Origin: an uncultured Bacteroidota bacterium
GTDB lineage: Bacteria; Bacteroidota; Bacteroidia; Flavobacteriales; Flavobacteriaceae
Assembly: GCA_902619855.1 (NCBI GenBank)
Contig: CACNGE010000001.1
Coordinates: forward strand, 30,809-94,808
Length of the DNA stretch: 64,000 nucleotides
Reading direction: 5' to 3'
The translations under genes were made by a program, and so were the position numbers. The notes below the pieces were generated by a model, which saw only the letters and a program-made list of their open reading frames with translations, had not been told where the DNA came from and searched no databases. Of the stretch, positions 10,654 to 19,429 are shown one piece after another; the stretch's first letter is position 1, and each line of letters opens with the position of its first letter.

Positions 10654-10746
10654 TTACGCTTTCTTTTTATGTCTGTTTGCGCGACTTCTTTTTTTGCGCT
10701 TGTGCGTGGCTACCTTGTGCCTTTTTCTTTTTTTACCACTTGGCAT
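10654..10746 (-). CDS. 30-residue highly basic ribosome-associated-type protein
   Basis: A 30-codon frame on the minus strand, start ATG at 10746, stop TAA at 10654. It starts MPSGKKRKRHK and continues with lysine/arginine-rich sequence to ...NRHKKKA; more than half the residues are K, R or H. Nearly the same small basic protein is, to my recollection, conserved at this place (next to rng) across Flavobacteria, and its composition is that of small ribosomal proteins. It may be the Bacteroidetes-specific 50S protein reported as bL38, but I cannot verify this from sequence. It lies 24 nt after the HU stop and could be cotranscribed with HU. Confidence 0.8.
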   Translation of the reverse strand: MPSGKKRKRHKVATHKRKKRSRANRHKKKA

Positions 10747-10770
10747 AGTGAGTATTTAAATATTAATGAA

Positions 10771-11061
10771 CTATGATACTTTTACCTTTTCTTTAATTCG
10801 ATCGACAAAAACTTTGGCAGGCTTAAAAGCCGGGATATTTTGTGCCGGAATCGAAATGGTAACATTTTTTGAAATGTTTCTACCTTTTTTTTCAGCACGT
10901 GTCTTTATTATGAAACTCCCAAAACCTCGTAGATAAACATTTTCTCCAGTTTCTAAAGAATTTTTAACTTCTTTCATAAATTGCTCTATAATTGCCTGAG
11001 TTTCAATTTTTTCAACGCCAAGACGATCCGAAATTTTGGTGACAATATCTGCTTTTGTCAT
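10771..11061 (-). CDS. HU/IHF-family DNA-binding protein
   Basis: 96 residues beginning MTKADIVTKISDRLG, the canonical HU N-terminus, with the conserved 'GFGSFIIKTRAEKKGRN' beta-arm entry and the 'PAFKPAKVFVDRIKEKV' C-terminus. It bends and packages DNA as a dimer. The frame is open further upstream to 11166, but the start at 11061 gives the family N-terminus and fits a -7 box at 11100-11107. It diverges from mutY. Confidence 0.95.
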   Translation of the reverse strand: MTKADIVTKISDRLGVEKIETQAIIEQFMKEVKNSLETGENVYLRGFGSFIIKTRAEKKGRNISKNVTISIPAQNIPAFKPAKVFVDRIKEKVKVS

Positions 11062-11099
11062 ACTTGTTAGTTTTGGTTTATTATAATTTTTTTGGTGAG

Positions 11100-11107
11100 C
11101 AAATATA
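11100..11107 (-). promoter_or_regulatory. -7 promoter element (TATATTTG) of the HU gene
   Basis: The plus strand reads CAAATATA, i.e. TATATTTG on the minus strand, 38 nt upstream of the HU start. It matches TAnnTTTG. Its position also argues against the longer upstream reading frame as the coding start. Confidence 0.6.
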
Positions 11108-11167
11108 TAAATTATAATTGAGTAAATCTCTTGCTTATCAGGGTATAAATTAAATATCTTGCACATA

Positions 11168-12214
11168 ATGTCAGCAAACGATTATTTTTCGAACAAAATT
11201 CAGCAATGGTATTCTGAAAATAAAAGGGATTTGCCTTGGCGTCATGATAATGACCCTTACAGAGTTTGGCTTTCCGAAATTATCCTTCAGCAGACTCGTG
11301 TCGCCTATGGCGAATCTTATTTTAATACATTCGCCACAACTTTTCCTAACGTTCATTTATTGGCTGCCGCCAGTGAAGAAAAAGTATTAAAACTCTGGCA
11401 AGGATTGGGGTATTACAGCAGGGCTCTTAACCTGCACAAGACGGCTATTTTAGTTGCCAATAACATGGATGGAATTTTCCCTAAAACCTATAAGGACTTG
11501 CTTGCGCTCCCCGGTGTTGGGCCCTACACTGCTGCTGCTATTTCGTCAATTTGTTATCACGAACCACATGCTGTTGTTGATGGAAATGTATATCGTGTGT
11601 TGTCTCGTTTTTTTGGAATCAAGACTCCCATCGATCAACATCAATCAAAAAAACAATTTGAAACCCTTGCCAATGATTTGCTCGACACAAATCAACCAGG
11701 TAACTACAATCAGGCAATTATGGAATTTGGTGCCATGCAGTGCACGCCCAAATCCCCAAACTGTCATCAATGCATTTTGAATCAAGCTTGTGTTGCACGA
11801 CAAACCAACAAGGTGAGTGAATATCCTTACAAGAAAAAAAATAAAACGATTAAAAAACGATATTTTAATTATTTTGTTCCTTTGCTTCCCAACAACAAAA
11901 CTGCACTCATTCAAAGAAAAGAAAAAGATATTTGGCAACATCTTTACCAATTCCCTCTGATAGAATCCAAGAGCCCTTTGACTGCAAAAAGCATGAGTCA
12001 GCAGGAACAATTTCCAGCATGGGCTTTGTCTGAAAAACTCTATCTTTTCAACCCCAAACCCTGGGTACATCAATTAACACATCAACATATTTATGCCAGT
12101 TTTTGGATTGCACCAACAGTTGCTGTTCCCCATAAAATCGTCTCAACAGCAAAGCTGACCGATTACCCAGTGTCGAGACTGATTGAACGATTCTTGCACA
12201 AGTTTTTCGATTAG
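11168..12214 (+). CDS. mutY: A/G-specific adenine glycosylase MutY
   Basis: 348 residues. The helix-hairpin-helix 'LPGVGPYTAAAI' and the catalytic-aspartate region 'VVDGNVYRVLSRFFG' are present, followed by the [4Fe-4S] cysteine set C-x6-C-x2-C-x5-C (CTPKSPNCHQCILNQAC). The C-terminal third is the MutT-like 8-oxoG recognition domain. It removes adenine opposite 8-oxoguanine. The ATG at 11168 places 'MSANDYFSNKIQQWY' at the N-terminus; a TTG 9 nt earlier is in frame but unnecessary. It leads the mutY-ssb-gldE-gldD run typical of Flavobacteria. Confidence 0.97.
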   Translation: MSANDYFSNKIQQWYSENKRDLPWRHDNDPYRVWLSEIILQQTRVAYGESYFNTFATTFPNVHLLAAASEEKVLKLWQGLGYYSRALNLHKTAILVANNMDGIFPKTYKDLLALPGVGPYTAAAISSICYHEPHAVVDGNVYRVLSRFFGIKTPIDQHQSKKQFETLANDLLDTNQPGNYNQAIMEFGAMQCTPKSPNCHQCILNQACVARQTNKVSEYPYKKKNKTIKKRYFNYFVPLLPNNKTALIQRKEKDIWQHLYQFPLIESKSPLTAKSMSQQEQFPAWALSEKLYLFNPKPWVHQLTHQHIYASFWIAPTVAVPHKIVSTAKLTDYPVSRLIERFLHKFFD

Positions 12215-12238
12215 CTTATTTTTGGTAGAAACATAGTT

Positions 12239-12640
12239 ATGAGTGGTACTTTAAATAAGGTAATGCTAATTGGTCATCTTGGTGATGAAGTCAAATTGCG
12301 ATATTTTGACAACGGAGGCTGTATTGGTCGTTTTCCGTTGGCGACAAATGAAAGCTATACAAACAAGCAAACAGGAGAGCAAGTGACCAATACCGAGTGG
12401 CACAACATTGTTTTGAGAAATAAAGCAGCTGAAACCTGCGAAAAGTTCCTCAACAAAGGGGACAAGCTTTTTGTTGAAGGACGTATCAAAACACGCAAGT
12501 GGCAAGGGGATGACGGCAACCCACGATACAGTACCGAAATCCATGTGGATGAATTTACGTTTTTAACTAACCGCCCGAAAGACTCAACCCCACAAGAACA
12601 AAATTTACCTGTAGATGGTGACGATGATCTACCTTTCTAA
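12239..12640 (+). CDS. ssb: Single-stranded DNA-binding protein
   Basis: 133 residues: OB fold at about 1-110 ('LNKVMLIGHLGDEVKLRYFDNGG', 'TEWHNIVLRNKAAETCEKFLNKGDKLFVEGRIKTRKW') and a short linker ending in the acidic tip DGDDDLPF, the SSB-Ct motif that recruits replication and repair proteins. The linker is shorter than in E. coli. It is 24 nt behind mutY and 11 nt ahead of gldE. Confidence 0.97.
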   Translation: MSGTLNKVMLIGHLGDEVKLRYFDNGGCIGRFPLATNESYTNKQTGEQVTNTEWHNIVLRNKAAETCEKFLNKGDKLFVEGRIKTRKWQGDDGNPRYSTEIHVDEFTFLTNRPKDSTPQEQNLPVDGDDDLPF

Positions 12641-12651
12641 TTTGAACCCCC

Positions 12652-13953
12652 TTGTTGACAACACTTGTCTTTATTGCTGATGGAATCGACATCGATATAT
12701 TGCTTCGATTCACACTTCTTTTCCTACTTCTAATCAGTTCTGGATTAACGTCGGGATCAGAAGTTGCTTTTTTTGCACTTTCTCCAGCCACACTCAAAGC
12801 TGCTGCCAATCACTCTCAAAGGACAAATAGATTAATGGCTAAACTTCGCCAGAATCCACAGCGATTACTTGCAACGATTTTGATCCTCAATAATCTCATA
12901 AACATCTCTATCGTCATGCTTTTTGCAAGCATGAACCACGCACTATTTTCGGGAATTCCGTACCCATGGCTCACTTTGCTTGTTGAGGTTGGGTTTGTAG
13001 CTGCATTTATCTTGATTTTTGGTGATATTATACCCAAGGTATATGCCAATCGAAATGCCGAATCCTTTGCGCTATTGATGGCACTTCCTTTGTTTGTCAT
13101 CGATCGGTATTTATTGTTTTTTCTTGCTGTTCCCCTGAGTAAATTTACATATTTTTTTCAAAAAAGATTACAGAAACGCACTTCAGACTTCTCTGTGGAT
13201 CAGCTGTCAAAAGCACTTGAAATGACCGAAGATTCTGCCACTTCGAATGAAGAACAAAAACTTTTGGAAGGAATCGTCAACTTTGGAAATTTTGATGTCA
13301 AACAAGTTATGAGACCCCGAATTGATGTATTTGCACTCAACCAAGAGGAGTCCTTTAAAGATGTTTTGGAGAAAGTTGTAGAAAAAGGGTATTCGAGAGT
13401 TCCTGTATACAATGAACAGATCGATACGATTTCTGGGGTATTGTATATCAAAGATTTACTGCCCCATATTCACCTTAAAAATTTTGATTGGGTATCCATT
13501 CTTCGAGAGCCGTATTTTGTTCCTGAAAATAAAAAACTAGATGATTTGCTTGTAGAGTTTCAATCAAAACGAATTCATTTGGCGGTGGTTGTTGATGAAT
13601 ATGGTGGAACTTCAGGTGTTGTTTCTCTTGAAGACGTCATTGAAGAAATTGTTGGCGAGATCAGCGATGAGTTTGACGATGATGACTTTATGTTCTCGAA
13701 GATAGATGAGAACACTTTTGTCTTGGAGGGGAAAACTTACCTTAAGGATTTTTACCGAATACTTTCGATAAGGGATTTAAAGCCCTTTGAAGACATGAAA
13801 GGTGAGTCTGAAACCTTAGCTGGATTTGTTCTTGAATATCTTGGGTATTTCCCAAAAGCAAAAACTTCTTTTTCTTTTGCCAATTGTACTTTTGTAGTCG
13901 AAGCAACTGATCGAAAACGAATCAAACAACTCAAGGTGACAAATCATAAGTAA
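12652..13953 (+). CDS. gldE: Gliding motility-associated protein GldE (CNNM/CorC-type membrane protein with CBS domains)
   Basis: 433 residues. N-terminal hydrophobic DUF21/CNNM-like region (about 15-170, four membrane spans), a CBS pair at about 205-325 ('VMRPRIDVFALNQEESF', 'VVDEYGGTSGVVSLEDVIEEIVGEISDE') and a C-terminal CorC/HlyC domain. The neighbouring ssb and gldD identify it as GldE, which is needed for gliding motility and T9SS-related lipoprotein function in Flavobacterium. No ATG is available at the N-terminus; translation probably starts at TTG 12652 or the adjacent TTG at 12655. Confidence 0.9.
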   Translation: MLTTLVFIADGIDIDILLRFTLLFLLLISSGLTSGSEVAFFALSPATLKAAANHSQRTNRLMAKLRQNPQRLLATILILNNLINISIVMLFASMNHALFSGIPYPWLTLLVEVGFVAAFILIFGDIIPKVYANRNAESFALLMALPLFVIDRYLLFFLAVPLSKFTYFFQKRLQKRTSDFSVDQLSKALEMTEDSATSNEEQKLLEGIVNFGNFDVKQVMRPRIDVFALNQEESFKDVLEKVVEKGYSRVPVYNEQIDTISGVLYIKDLLPHIHLKNFDWVSILREPYFVPENKKLDDLLVEFQSKRIHLAVVVDEYGGTSGVVSLEDVIEEIVGEISDEFDDDDFMFSKIDENTFVLEGKTYLKDFYRILSIRDLKPFEDMKGESETLAGFVLEYLGYFPKAKTSFSFANCTFVVEATDRKRIKQLKVTNHK

Positions 13954-13963
13954 AAGCATTTCT

Positions 13964-14503
13964 GTGAAAAAAATCATTGTTTTACTTTTCATTGTTGGTT
14001 GTCATACACCCATGCCCAAAGCAAGTGGGATGTTAGCGCTGGATTATCCCACACCAAACTACCAAGCCATTGTTTCAGATTGTCCATTCGATTTTGATAT
14101 CAATTCTCTATCATCAATTGATTTGCAGTCCAATTGCTTTTTTTCCTTGTCCTATCCAACGATGAAAGCAAAAGTATATATGAGTTATTTTGATCTTCGT
14201 CAGCACAATATTGATGATTTGATCAAGGATTTTAATGATCGTCTCACCGATCATACAAGACATCAAGCGCGGATTCAAGAAAGTACCTACAAAAGTATAG
14301 AGCACCAGAAATATGGGCGATTTTTTGAAATCACTGCAAATGCACCATCCAACCTACATTATATGGTTACAGATCAAAAAAATCATTTTATTTCTGGCTT
14401 ATTGTTTTTTTCTGCAACGCCCAATTATGACTCTTTATACCCTGCAGTACAGTATATCAAAAATGATTTGCGACAATTGACAGAGAGCTTGACTTGGCGC
14501 TAA
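13964..14503 (+). CDS. gldD: Gliding motility lipoprotein GldD
   Basis: 179 residues with a GTG start and a lipoprotein signal (MKKIIVLLFIVGC, lipobox cysteine at residue 13). The body ('FDINSLSSIDLQSNCFFSLSYPTMKAKVYMSYF', later 'YGRFFEITANAPSNLHYMVTD') matches my recollection of GldD, and gldD always follows gldE in Flavobacteria. It is a periplasm-facing lipoprotein required for gliding. It lies 10 nt after gldE; its TAA stop is embedded in the stop codon of the convergent gene at 14500. Confidence 0.9.
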   Translation: MKKIIVLLFIVGCHTPMPKASGMLALDYPTPNYQAIVSDCPFDFDINSLSSIDLQSNCFFSLSYPTMKAKVYMSYFDLRQHNIDDLIKDFNDRLTDHTRHQARIQESTYKSIEHQKYGRFFEITANAPSNLHYMVTDQKNHFISGLLFFSATPNYDSLYPAVQYIKNDLRQLTESLTWR

Positions 14504-14928
14504 GTATTCTTTTTTGCGCAAGTTTCTTTTTTGCAGGCATCTTTTTTAGTGCAGCAGCCTGATTTTTTATTTGAAGCAGATGACATGTTTGACACTGTGT
14601 ATGTATCGCCAGTATTGATCACTGTCAGTGCCAAGTCGTCGGTTTTCAAAAGGGATGAATTATAGAGTACAGTAGCAATTGAGGTTTCGAAATCCACTGA
14701 TGCCATTTGTACACCTTCCATCTTTTTCAAATTGTTTTCGATTGCTTTGGCACAACCCATTTTACACATCATGCCAGAAATAGAAAATGAGGCCTCAGAC
14801 AGATTGGTGTCATCTACATTCTCTGCAATGTTAGTCGTTGCAGCTACAACTTTGATTTCTGGTTTTGGTTGTTGGGTACATCCAATAAGAAAAAGCAAAC
14901 TCGTTAGTGAAAATAGTAATGATTTCAT
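14500..14928 (-). CDS. Heavy-metal-associated (HMA) domain lipoprotein
   Basis: 142 residues. Lipoprotein signal with cysteine at residue 17 (LIGC), then an HMA fold at about 45-115 containing the metal-binding loop 'SGMMCKMGCAKAIE' with two cysteines, and a cysteine/lysine-rich tail (GCCTKKDACKKETCAKK) able to hold further metal. A periplasmic copper- or mercury-scavenging role is plausible; no metal-transporting ATPase is adjacent. It is convergent with gldD, sharing 4 nt at the stops, and diverges from the DMT transporter. Confidence 0.75.
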   Translation of the reverse strand: MKSLLFSLTSLLFLIGCTQQPKPEIKVVAATTNIAENVDDTNLSEASFSISGMMCKMGCAKAIENNLKKMEGVQMASVDFETSIATVLYNSSLLKTDDLALTVINTGDTYTVSNMSSASNKKSGCCTKKDACKKETCAKKNT

Positions 14929-14996
14929 GCGAATGATTTATTGTGTAAATGTACCAATTAATCTTAAAACATTTCCCACCTTTGTTCAGTAAAGCT

Positions 14997-15878
14997 ATGA
15001 AAATTCAGTCCCTTAAATGGATATACCTCGCCACACTTTCGGTGGTATGGGGCAGCTCGTATATTCTCATCAAGTGGGGGTTGGTTGCACTAAGTCCACT
15101 TCAGTTGGGAAGCCTTCGCCTTTTGATTACCACAGTTGCTTTGTTTTTGGTAGGGTATTCGTCGTTGCAATCACTATCGAAATATCATTGGAAATGGCTT
15201 GCCATTACTGGCTATGTCGGCACTTTTTTCCCAGCCTTTCTATTTGCCTTTGCCCAACAATATATCGATTCTGCCATTGCTGCGATTCTAAATGCCCTAA
15301 CTCCTTTGCTGACGCTTATTTTTGGGTTGTTGTTTTTTCATGTTAAAATCCAGAGAAAGCAATTTTTTGGCGTTGGAATTGGACTCATAGGATCGGTTGG
15401 CCTCATTTTGGGAGGGATTCACACAGCATCAAATATCAATCCGTTGTATACCATTTTGATTTTTGCTGCCTCATGCTGTTATGCGATCAATATTCATTTT
15501 ATCAAGACTCACTTGGCGCAAGTCGGAGTCATGGCAATCACATTGGGAAACTTTGTATTTATGGCACCTGCAGCATTGGTTGTACTAATATTTTCTGACT
15601 TTTTTACTGCACAAACCTTTTCGCATCCTGAGATTTATCCTGCCATTGGCTACATCACAATCCTCGCATTGGCGGGCAGTGCCTTTGCCAAATACCTTTT
15701 TAATAAATTTGTAAAAATCACCTCAGCAGTGTTTGCCTCCTCTGTCACCTATACTCTTCCTGTCGTTGCTTTATTTTGGGGAGTTTATGATGGTGAGGTA
15801 ATCACACAATTTCAATTGCTGTCAGCTGCTGTAATTCTTCTAGGGGTTTATTTATCACACACAAAAAAAGCGGCCTAA
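14997..15878 (+). CDS. EamA/DMT-family membrane transporter
   Basis: 293 residues with ten hydrophobic spans in two homologous halves, beginning 'MKIQSLKWIYLATLSVVWGSSYILIKWGL', a motif of EamA drug/metabolite transporters. The substrate cannot be told. The ATG at 14997 is preferred over an upstream extension because it leaves the first helix at the N-terminus. The stop codon lies inside the loop of a bidirectional terminator. Confidence 0.85.
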   Translation: MKIQSLKWIYLATLSVVWGSSYILIKWGLVALSPLQLGSLRLLITTVALFLVGYSSLQSLSKYHWKWLAITGYVGTFFPAFLFAFAQQYIDSAIAAILNALTPLLTLIFGLLFFHVKIQRKQFFGVGIGLIGSVGLILGGIHTASNINPLYTILIFAASCCYAINIHFIKTHLAQVGVMAITLGNFVFMAPAALVVLIFSDFFTAQTFSHPEIYPAIGYITILALAGSAFAKYLFNKFVKITSAVFASSVTYTLPVVALFWGVYDGEVITQFQLLSAAVILLGVYLSHTKKAA

Positions 15879-15895
15879 GCCGCTTTTCTTTTTTT
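15866..15895. terminator. Bidirectional terminator between DMT transporter and M16 protease
   Basis: AAAAGCGGC (15866-15874) and GCCGCTTTT (15879-15887) with A- and T-tracts on both flanks; the four-base loop CTAA contains the transporter's TAA stop. It can serve both convergent genes. Confidence 0.9.
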
Positions 15896-15905
15896 GAAAA
15901 AAATT

Positions 15906-17972
15906 TTATTCAGCACTAACTGTTTCTCCATTGATTTTAACATCTCCGATAGTGGCATCTACCGTTTGTGGACCCAGAGGAACAGTTGTAGTTGTAGGAA
16001 TCAGCAAGCTTCCAAAGCTTTTATAATTCCCATAGGTTGTTTCTTGTGTTTGGGTTTGCCCCATCATTTCAGTAACAGTTGTCTGTTTGAGTTTTAGACC
16101 TGATTCTACTGCATAGTAGGTTGTAGTCGTCGTGCTTTGCCCTTTCATCTCAAGGGCATATGCATTTTGACCATCAACTTCTTCAGTTCCTGTAACAGTT
16201 ACATTTTCATTTTCCATCATTTTAAGTTCAGGAACAATTCCAATAGCAGCTTGCATATCTGCTGCCATTTCTGGCGGAAGATCCATGCTATTGCCCATTT
16301 GTTCAACCTTTGCGCCACTGGCATTCACAATTACTGTCGCCAATACATTTCCACCCATTTTGATGATTTGCTTTTGCTCATCAGCGGTGTTAATTGAGGT
16401 GGCTTCTAGCGCATTGCCCATAAAGTTTGCATTATAACTTACTTCAAGAGTTTGAATAGCGTTGAGCGCGTCAAGCCCTCCGATTGCGTCGATATAGTTT
16501 GCCAGAATGGTTTGTGCGCTTACCCCATCAGGCAACTCAAAAGATGCTGGGCGGTCAATAACATTTCCATACTTGTCATAATAGTTTACTGGAACAACAT
16601 TCCCATTAAATTGTACTTTTTCCAAATTATCTAGAACCTCAGATGCTTTACCAGTCACAACCACACGGGCTTGATCCACTAGAAAATACTTCTGAGCTAC
16701 TCGTTGAATATCTTCTTTTGTAACACTATTCACACTTTCCAAATAGGTTGTGTAAAAGTCGTCTGGAAGATCTTCGGTTTCAATTTCCAAGGCATAAGAC
16801 GCAACGGTACTTGGTCGTTCAACAGCACGTACAAAGCTACCCACATATTTTGCTTTTGCTCGACTCAACTCTTCATCACTAACCATTTCATTTTTCATGC
16901 GATTGATTTCATATAAGAGCTCAACGACTGCACTGTCAACAACTGCATTTCTCACGCTCGCACTTGCGCGAAAACGGCTATTAGTGTATTTGTTGTTCCC
17001 CATGCGTGAATAGGAGCCATAGGTGTACCCTTTGTCTTCTCTGAGATTCAGAAACAAACGAGCTTCACCACCACCTCCTAAAATGCCATTGGCAATTAAC
17101 AGCGGAAAATAATCTGCATCCTTTTTTCGCAAGCTAACTGTATTTTGAACAGACACTTCTGTCTGAACTGCGTTTGGCATATTCACAAAATCAATTTGAG
17201 TGCTGCTTACATTGTTCACTTCTGGAAAATTATCATTAGGAAAGTCTTTCTTTTTCCATTTTCCAAAAAGTTTCTTCACTTGTTCTTTTAAGCCCTGGGC
17301 ATCAACATCCCCAACAATGATCAAATACGCATTGTTTGGTAGAAAGTAACGCTTGTAAAACGCTTTTACATCTGCCAAGCTGATTTTCTCAACACTTTCT
17401 TTGGAAACGTACTCGCCATACGGGTGATTTTTACCATAGGCCAGAAGGTTTTCGACACGTCTGGCAGCGGATGTTACACTTTTTTCGGATGATTTTATAC
17501 CATCGAGGATGATATCTCTTTCTTTGTCAAATTCCTCTTGAGTGAAATTAGGATTGAGTGCAGCTTCAGACATGAGCTCCAACACACGATTAAAGTAACG
17601 AGATAGTGAACTTGCACTTGCGCTTTGTGACCCAAAGTTGATGCTTGCCCCCATGAAGTCAACTTCTTCGTTAAAGCTGTCTTTGTCAATTTTCTTAGAA
17701 CCTTTACCAAGCAGAGCAGCTGTCATGGCAGATACGCCAGCCATTTCACCCTCAGCGATTGGGGGGTTATCCAGTGTTAAGCTCACTGAAGCACGTGGCA
17801 ACTTGTTGTTTTCTACAATGAGAACTGATAATCCATTTTTAAGGGTAAATCGTTCGGGTTCTCCAAGCTGTATTACAGGAGCAGGTCCTGGTTGTGGCTG
17901 TTGACTGCGATCTACTTGCGCAAATGCAGGAAATGTCAGCAATAATGTAAGTATAAATAAGATTTTTTTCAT
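15906..17972 (-). CDS. M16-family peptidase-like protein, non-catalytic partner with C-terminal extra domain
   Basis: 688 residues, signal peptide (MKKILFILTLLLTFPAFAQ). Two M16 half-domains cover about 35-455; where an active M16 has HxxEH it has 'AGVSAMTAALLGKGS', so it lacks the zinc site, while the substrate-binding 'EDKGYTYGSYS' (Y) of the second half is kept. After about residue 460 a roughly 230-residue beta-rich domain follows ('ANYIDAIGGLDALNAIQTLEVSYNA...') that looks like the LolA-like fold. It sits 2 nt behind the active subunit gene, so the two probably form a heterodimer. Confidence 0.85.
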   Translation of the reverse strand: MKKILFILTLLLTFPAFAQVDRSQQPQPGPAPVIQLGEPERFTLKNGLSVLIVENNKLPRASVSLTLDNPPIAEGEMAGVSAMTAALLGKGSKKIDKDSFNEEVDFMGASINFGSQSASASSLSRYFNRVLELMSEAALNPNFTQEEFDKERDIILDGIKSSEKSVTSAARRVENLLAYGKNHPYGEYVSKESVEKISLADVKAFYKRYFLPNNAYLIIVGDVDAQGLKEQVKKLFGKWKKKDFPNDNFPEVNNVSSTQIDFVNMPNAVQTEVSVQNTVSLRKKDADYFPLLIANGILGGGGEARLFLNLREDKGYTYGSYSRMGNNKYTNSRFRASASVRNAVVDSAVVELLYEINRMKNEMVSDEELSRAKAKYVGSFVRAVERPSTVASYALEIETEDLPDDFYTTYLESVNSVTKEDIQRVAQKYFLVDQARVVVTGKASEVLDNLEKVQFNGNVVPVNYYDKYGNVIDRPASFELPDGVSAQTILANYIDAIGGLDALNAIQTLEVSYNANFMGNALEATSINTADEQKQIIKMGGNVLATVIVNASGAKVEQMGNSMDLPPEMAADMQAAIGIVPELKMMENENVTVTGTEEVDGQNAYALEMKGQSTTTTTYYAVESGLKLKQTTVTEMMGQTQTQETTYGNYKSFGSLLIPTTTTVPLGPQTVDATIGDVKINGETVSAE

Positions 17973-17974
17973 AA

Positions 17975-19297
17975 TTAGTTTTCTTTGGTTTCTGGTAAAT
18001 ATTCAAGTACCAAACGCTGGTTAGGGTTTAAGTACTTATTGGCAACATCTTTGATTTCCTCTCTAGTAATCGAACGATAGATATCAATTTCGGTGTTGAT
18101 TAAATTCGTGTCATCGTAGAGCATGTGATATCGGGCTAGCGAATTGGCAATTCCCTCAACAGATGCGTTGGAACTGACAAATGCATTTTCAATTTTGTTT
18201 TGCAATTTTTGATAATCGCGTTCCGATATCAATTGATTTTGAATTTTGACAATCTCTTCATCCATTTCGCTTACCAAGTCACTTAGTGTATTTTCACCAA
18301 GGGGCAATCCGAAAATGACATACATGCTGTAATCTTCTTGTGAAATATTGAATGCTCCTGTTTGCAAAGCCATTTTTTTCTCATCAACAAGTTTTTTATA
18401 CAATTTAGAACTTGGACCATCACTGAGATAAGTTGAAATCATATCTAAAACTCTAGAATCTCTTTCGGTAAAACCAGGCGTTCGGTATGCGTTGACCACA
18501 GCAGGAATTTGAATATTTGAATCATATGCCGTCGCATTAATGCTTTCTGTTATTGGATCATCTTTCTCATAGTTACGGTCAATATCGGCTCCTCTTGGGA
18601 TATCGCCAAAATAGTCTTGGATCATCTTTTTTGTGGTTGAAATATCAATATCACCAGCGACTACCAAAACAGCATTGTTTGGCACATAAAATTTCTTATT
18701 GAAGGCCAAAAATTCGTCAAGGGTTGCTGCATCAAGATGTTCCATTTCACCAATGGTAGTCCAACGGTAGGGGTGTTTACTAAACAGATTTTTCTTAACG
18801 TTCTCAAGAAATTTTCCATAGGGTTGGTTATCCACTCGCAGTCTTTTTTCTTCCTTGACCACTTCGTTTTGGGTATCAACCCCAATTTGATTGATGATAG
18901 GATGTAACATCCGCTCGGATTCCATCCAAAGACCAAGCTCGAGGTTGTTTGAAGGAAAAACTTCGTAATAGTAGGTACGGTCATCCGTTGTATTCGCATT
19001 ATTTGTACCTCCATTTTCGGTAACAATAGAAAACCATTGTCCACGTTCAATATTTTCAGTGCCTTCGAAAAGTAGATGCTCAAAAAAATGAGCAAAACCA
19101 GTTCTGTCTGGTTGTTCGTCTTTGGCTCCAACGTGATACATGACAGATGTTGTTACCACAGGCGCATTATTATCTTGGTGTAAAATGACGTGTAAACCAT
19201 TGTCTAAATCGTATTCTTCAAAAGAAACCGACTGTGCAAGACAGAAAGACAATGGAAAAAGTAGGAATAAAACTAATTTTTTAATCATGATATTCAT
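17975..19297 (-). CDS. M16-family zinc peptidase, catalytic subunit
   Basis: 440 residues with a signal peptide ending near residue 21 (LCLAQ-like). The inverted zinc motif HFFEH is at about residues 70-74 ('TGFAHFFEHLLFEGTE'), with the downstream glutamate in 'NEVVKEEKRL'. It is a periplasmic/cell-surface metallopeptidase of the pitrilysin family that needs the partner downstream for a closed chamber. ATG 19297 and ATG 19288 are both possible starts. It diverges from rplU. Confidence 0.9.
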   Translation of the reverse strand: MNIMIKKLVLFLLFPLSFCLAQSVSFEEYDLDNGLHVILHQDNNAPVVTTSVMYHVGAKDEQPDRTGFAHFFEHLLFEGTENIERGQWFSIVTENGGTNNANTTDDRTYYYEVFPSNNLELGLWMESERMLHPIINQIGVDTQNEVVKEEKRLRVDNQPYGKFLENVKKNLFSKHPYRWTTIGEMEHLDAATLDEFLAFNKKFYVPNNAVLVVAGDIDISTTKKMIQDYFGDIPRGADIDRNYEKDDPITESINATAYDSNIQIPAVVNAYRTPGFTERDSRVLDMISTYLSDGPSSKLYKKLVDEKKMALQTGAFNISQEDYSMYVIFGLPLGENTLSDLVSEMDEEIVKIQNQLISERDYQKLQNKIENAFVSSNASVEGIANSLARYHMLYDDTNLINTEIDIYRSITREEIKDVANKYLNPNQRLVLEYLPETKEN

Positions 19298-19367
19298 TAT
19301 TTAAGTTGATGTATAAATATACATAATGAACGTTAAATGTTAATAAATTATTTTGATGAAATAAAAA

Positions 19368-19399
19368 TTGTAATATAACTAAACAAGATTGTATATTTG
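19368..19399 (+). promoter_or_regulatory. Promoter of rplU-rpmA (TTG, 21 bp, TATATTTG)
   Basis: TTG at 19368-19370 and TATATTTG at 19392-19399, spaced 21 bp, match the Bacteroidetes -33/-7 consensus; the predicted start would leave about 25 nt before the rplU ATG. Confidence 0.75.
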
Positions 19400-19429
19400 C
19401 ACCCGCTAAAAAGCAAAAATAAAATAGAA

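Noticed and set aside
11062..11166. Longer HU start (frame open to 11166)
   Set aside because: Would overlap mutY and lies on top of the -7 box at 11100-11107; the HU family starts at MTKADIV (11061).
11645..12073. 142-residue minus-strand frame inside mutY
   Set aside because: Shadow of mutY without family signature.
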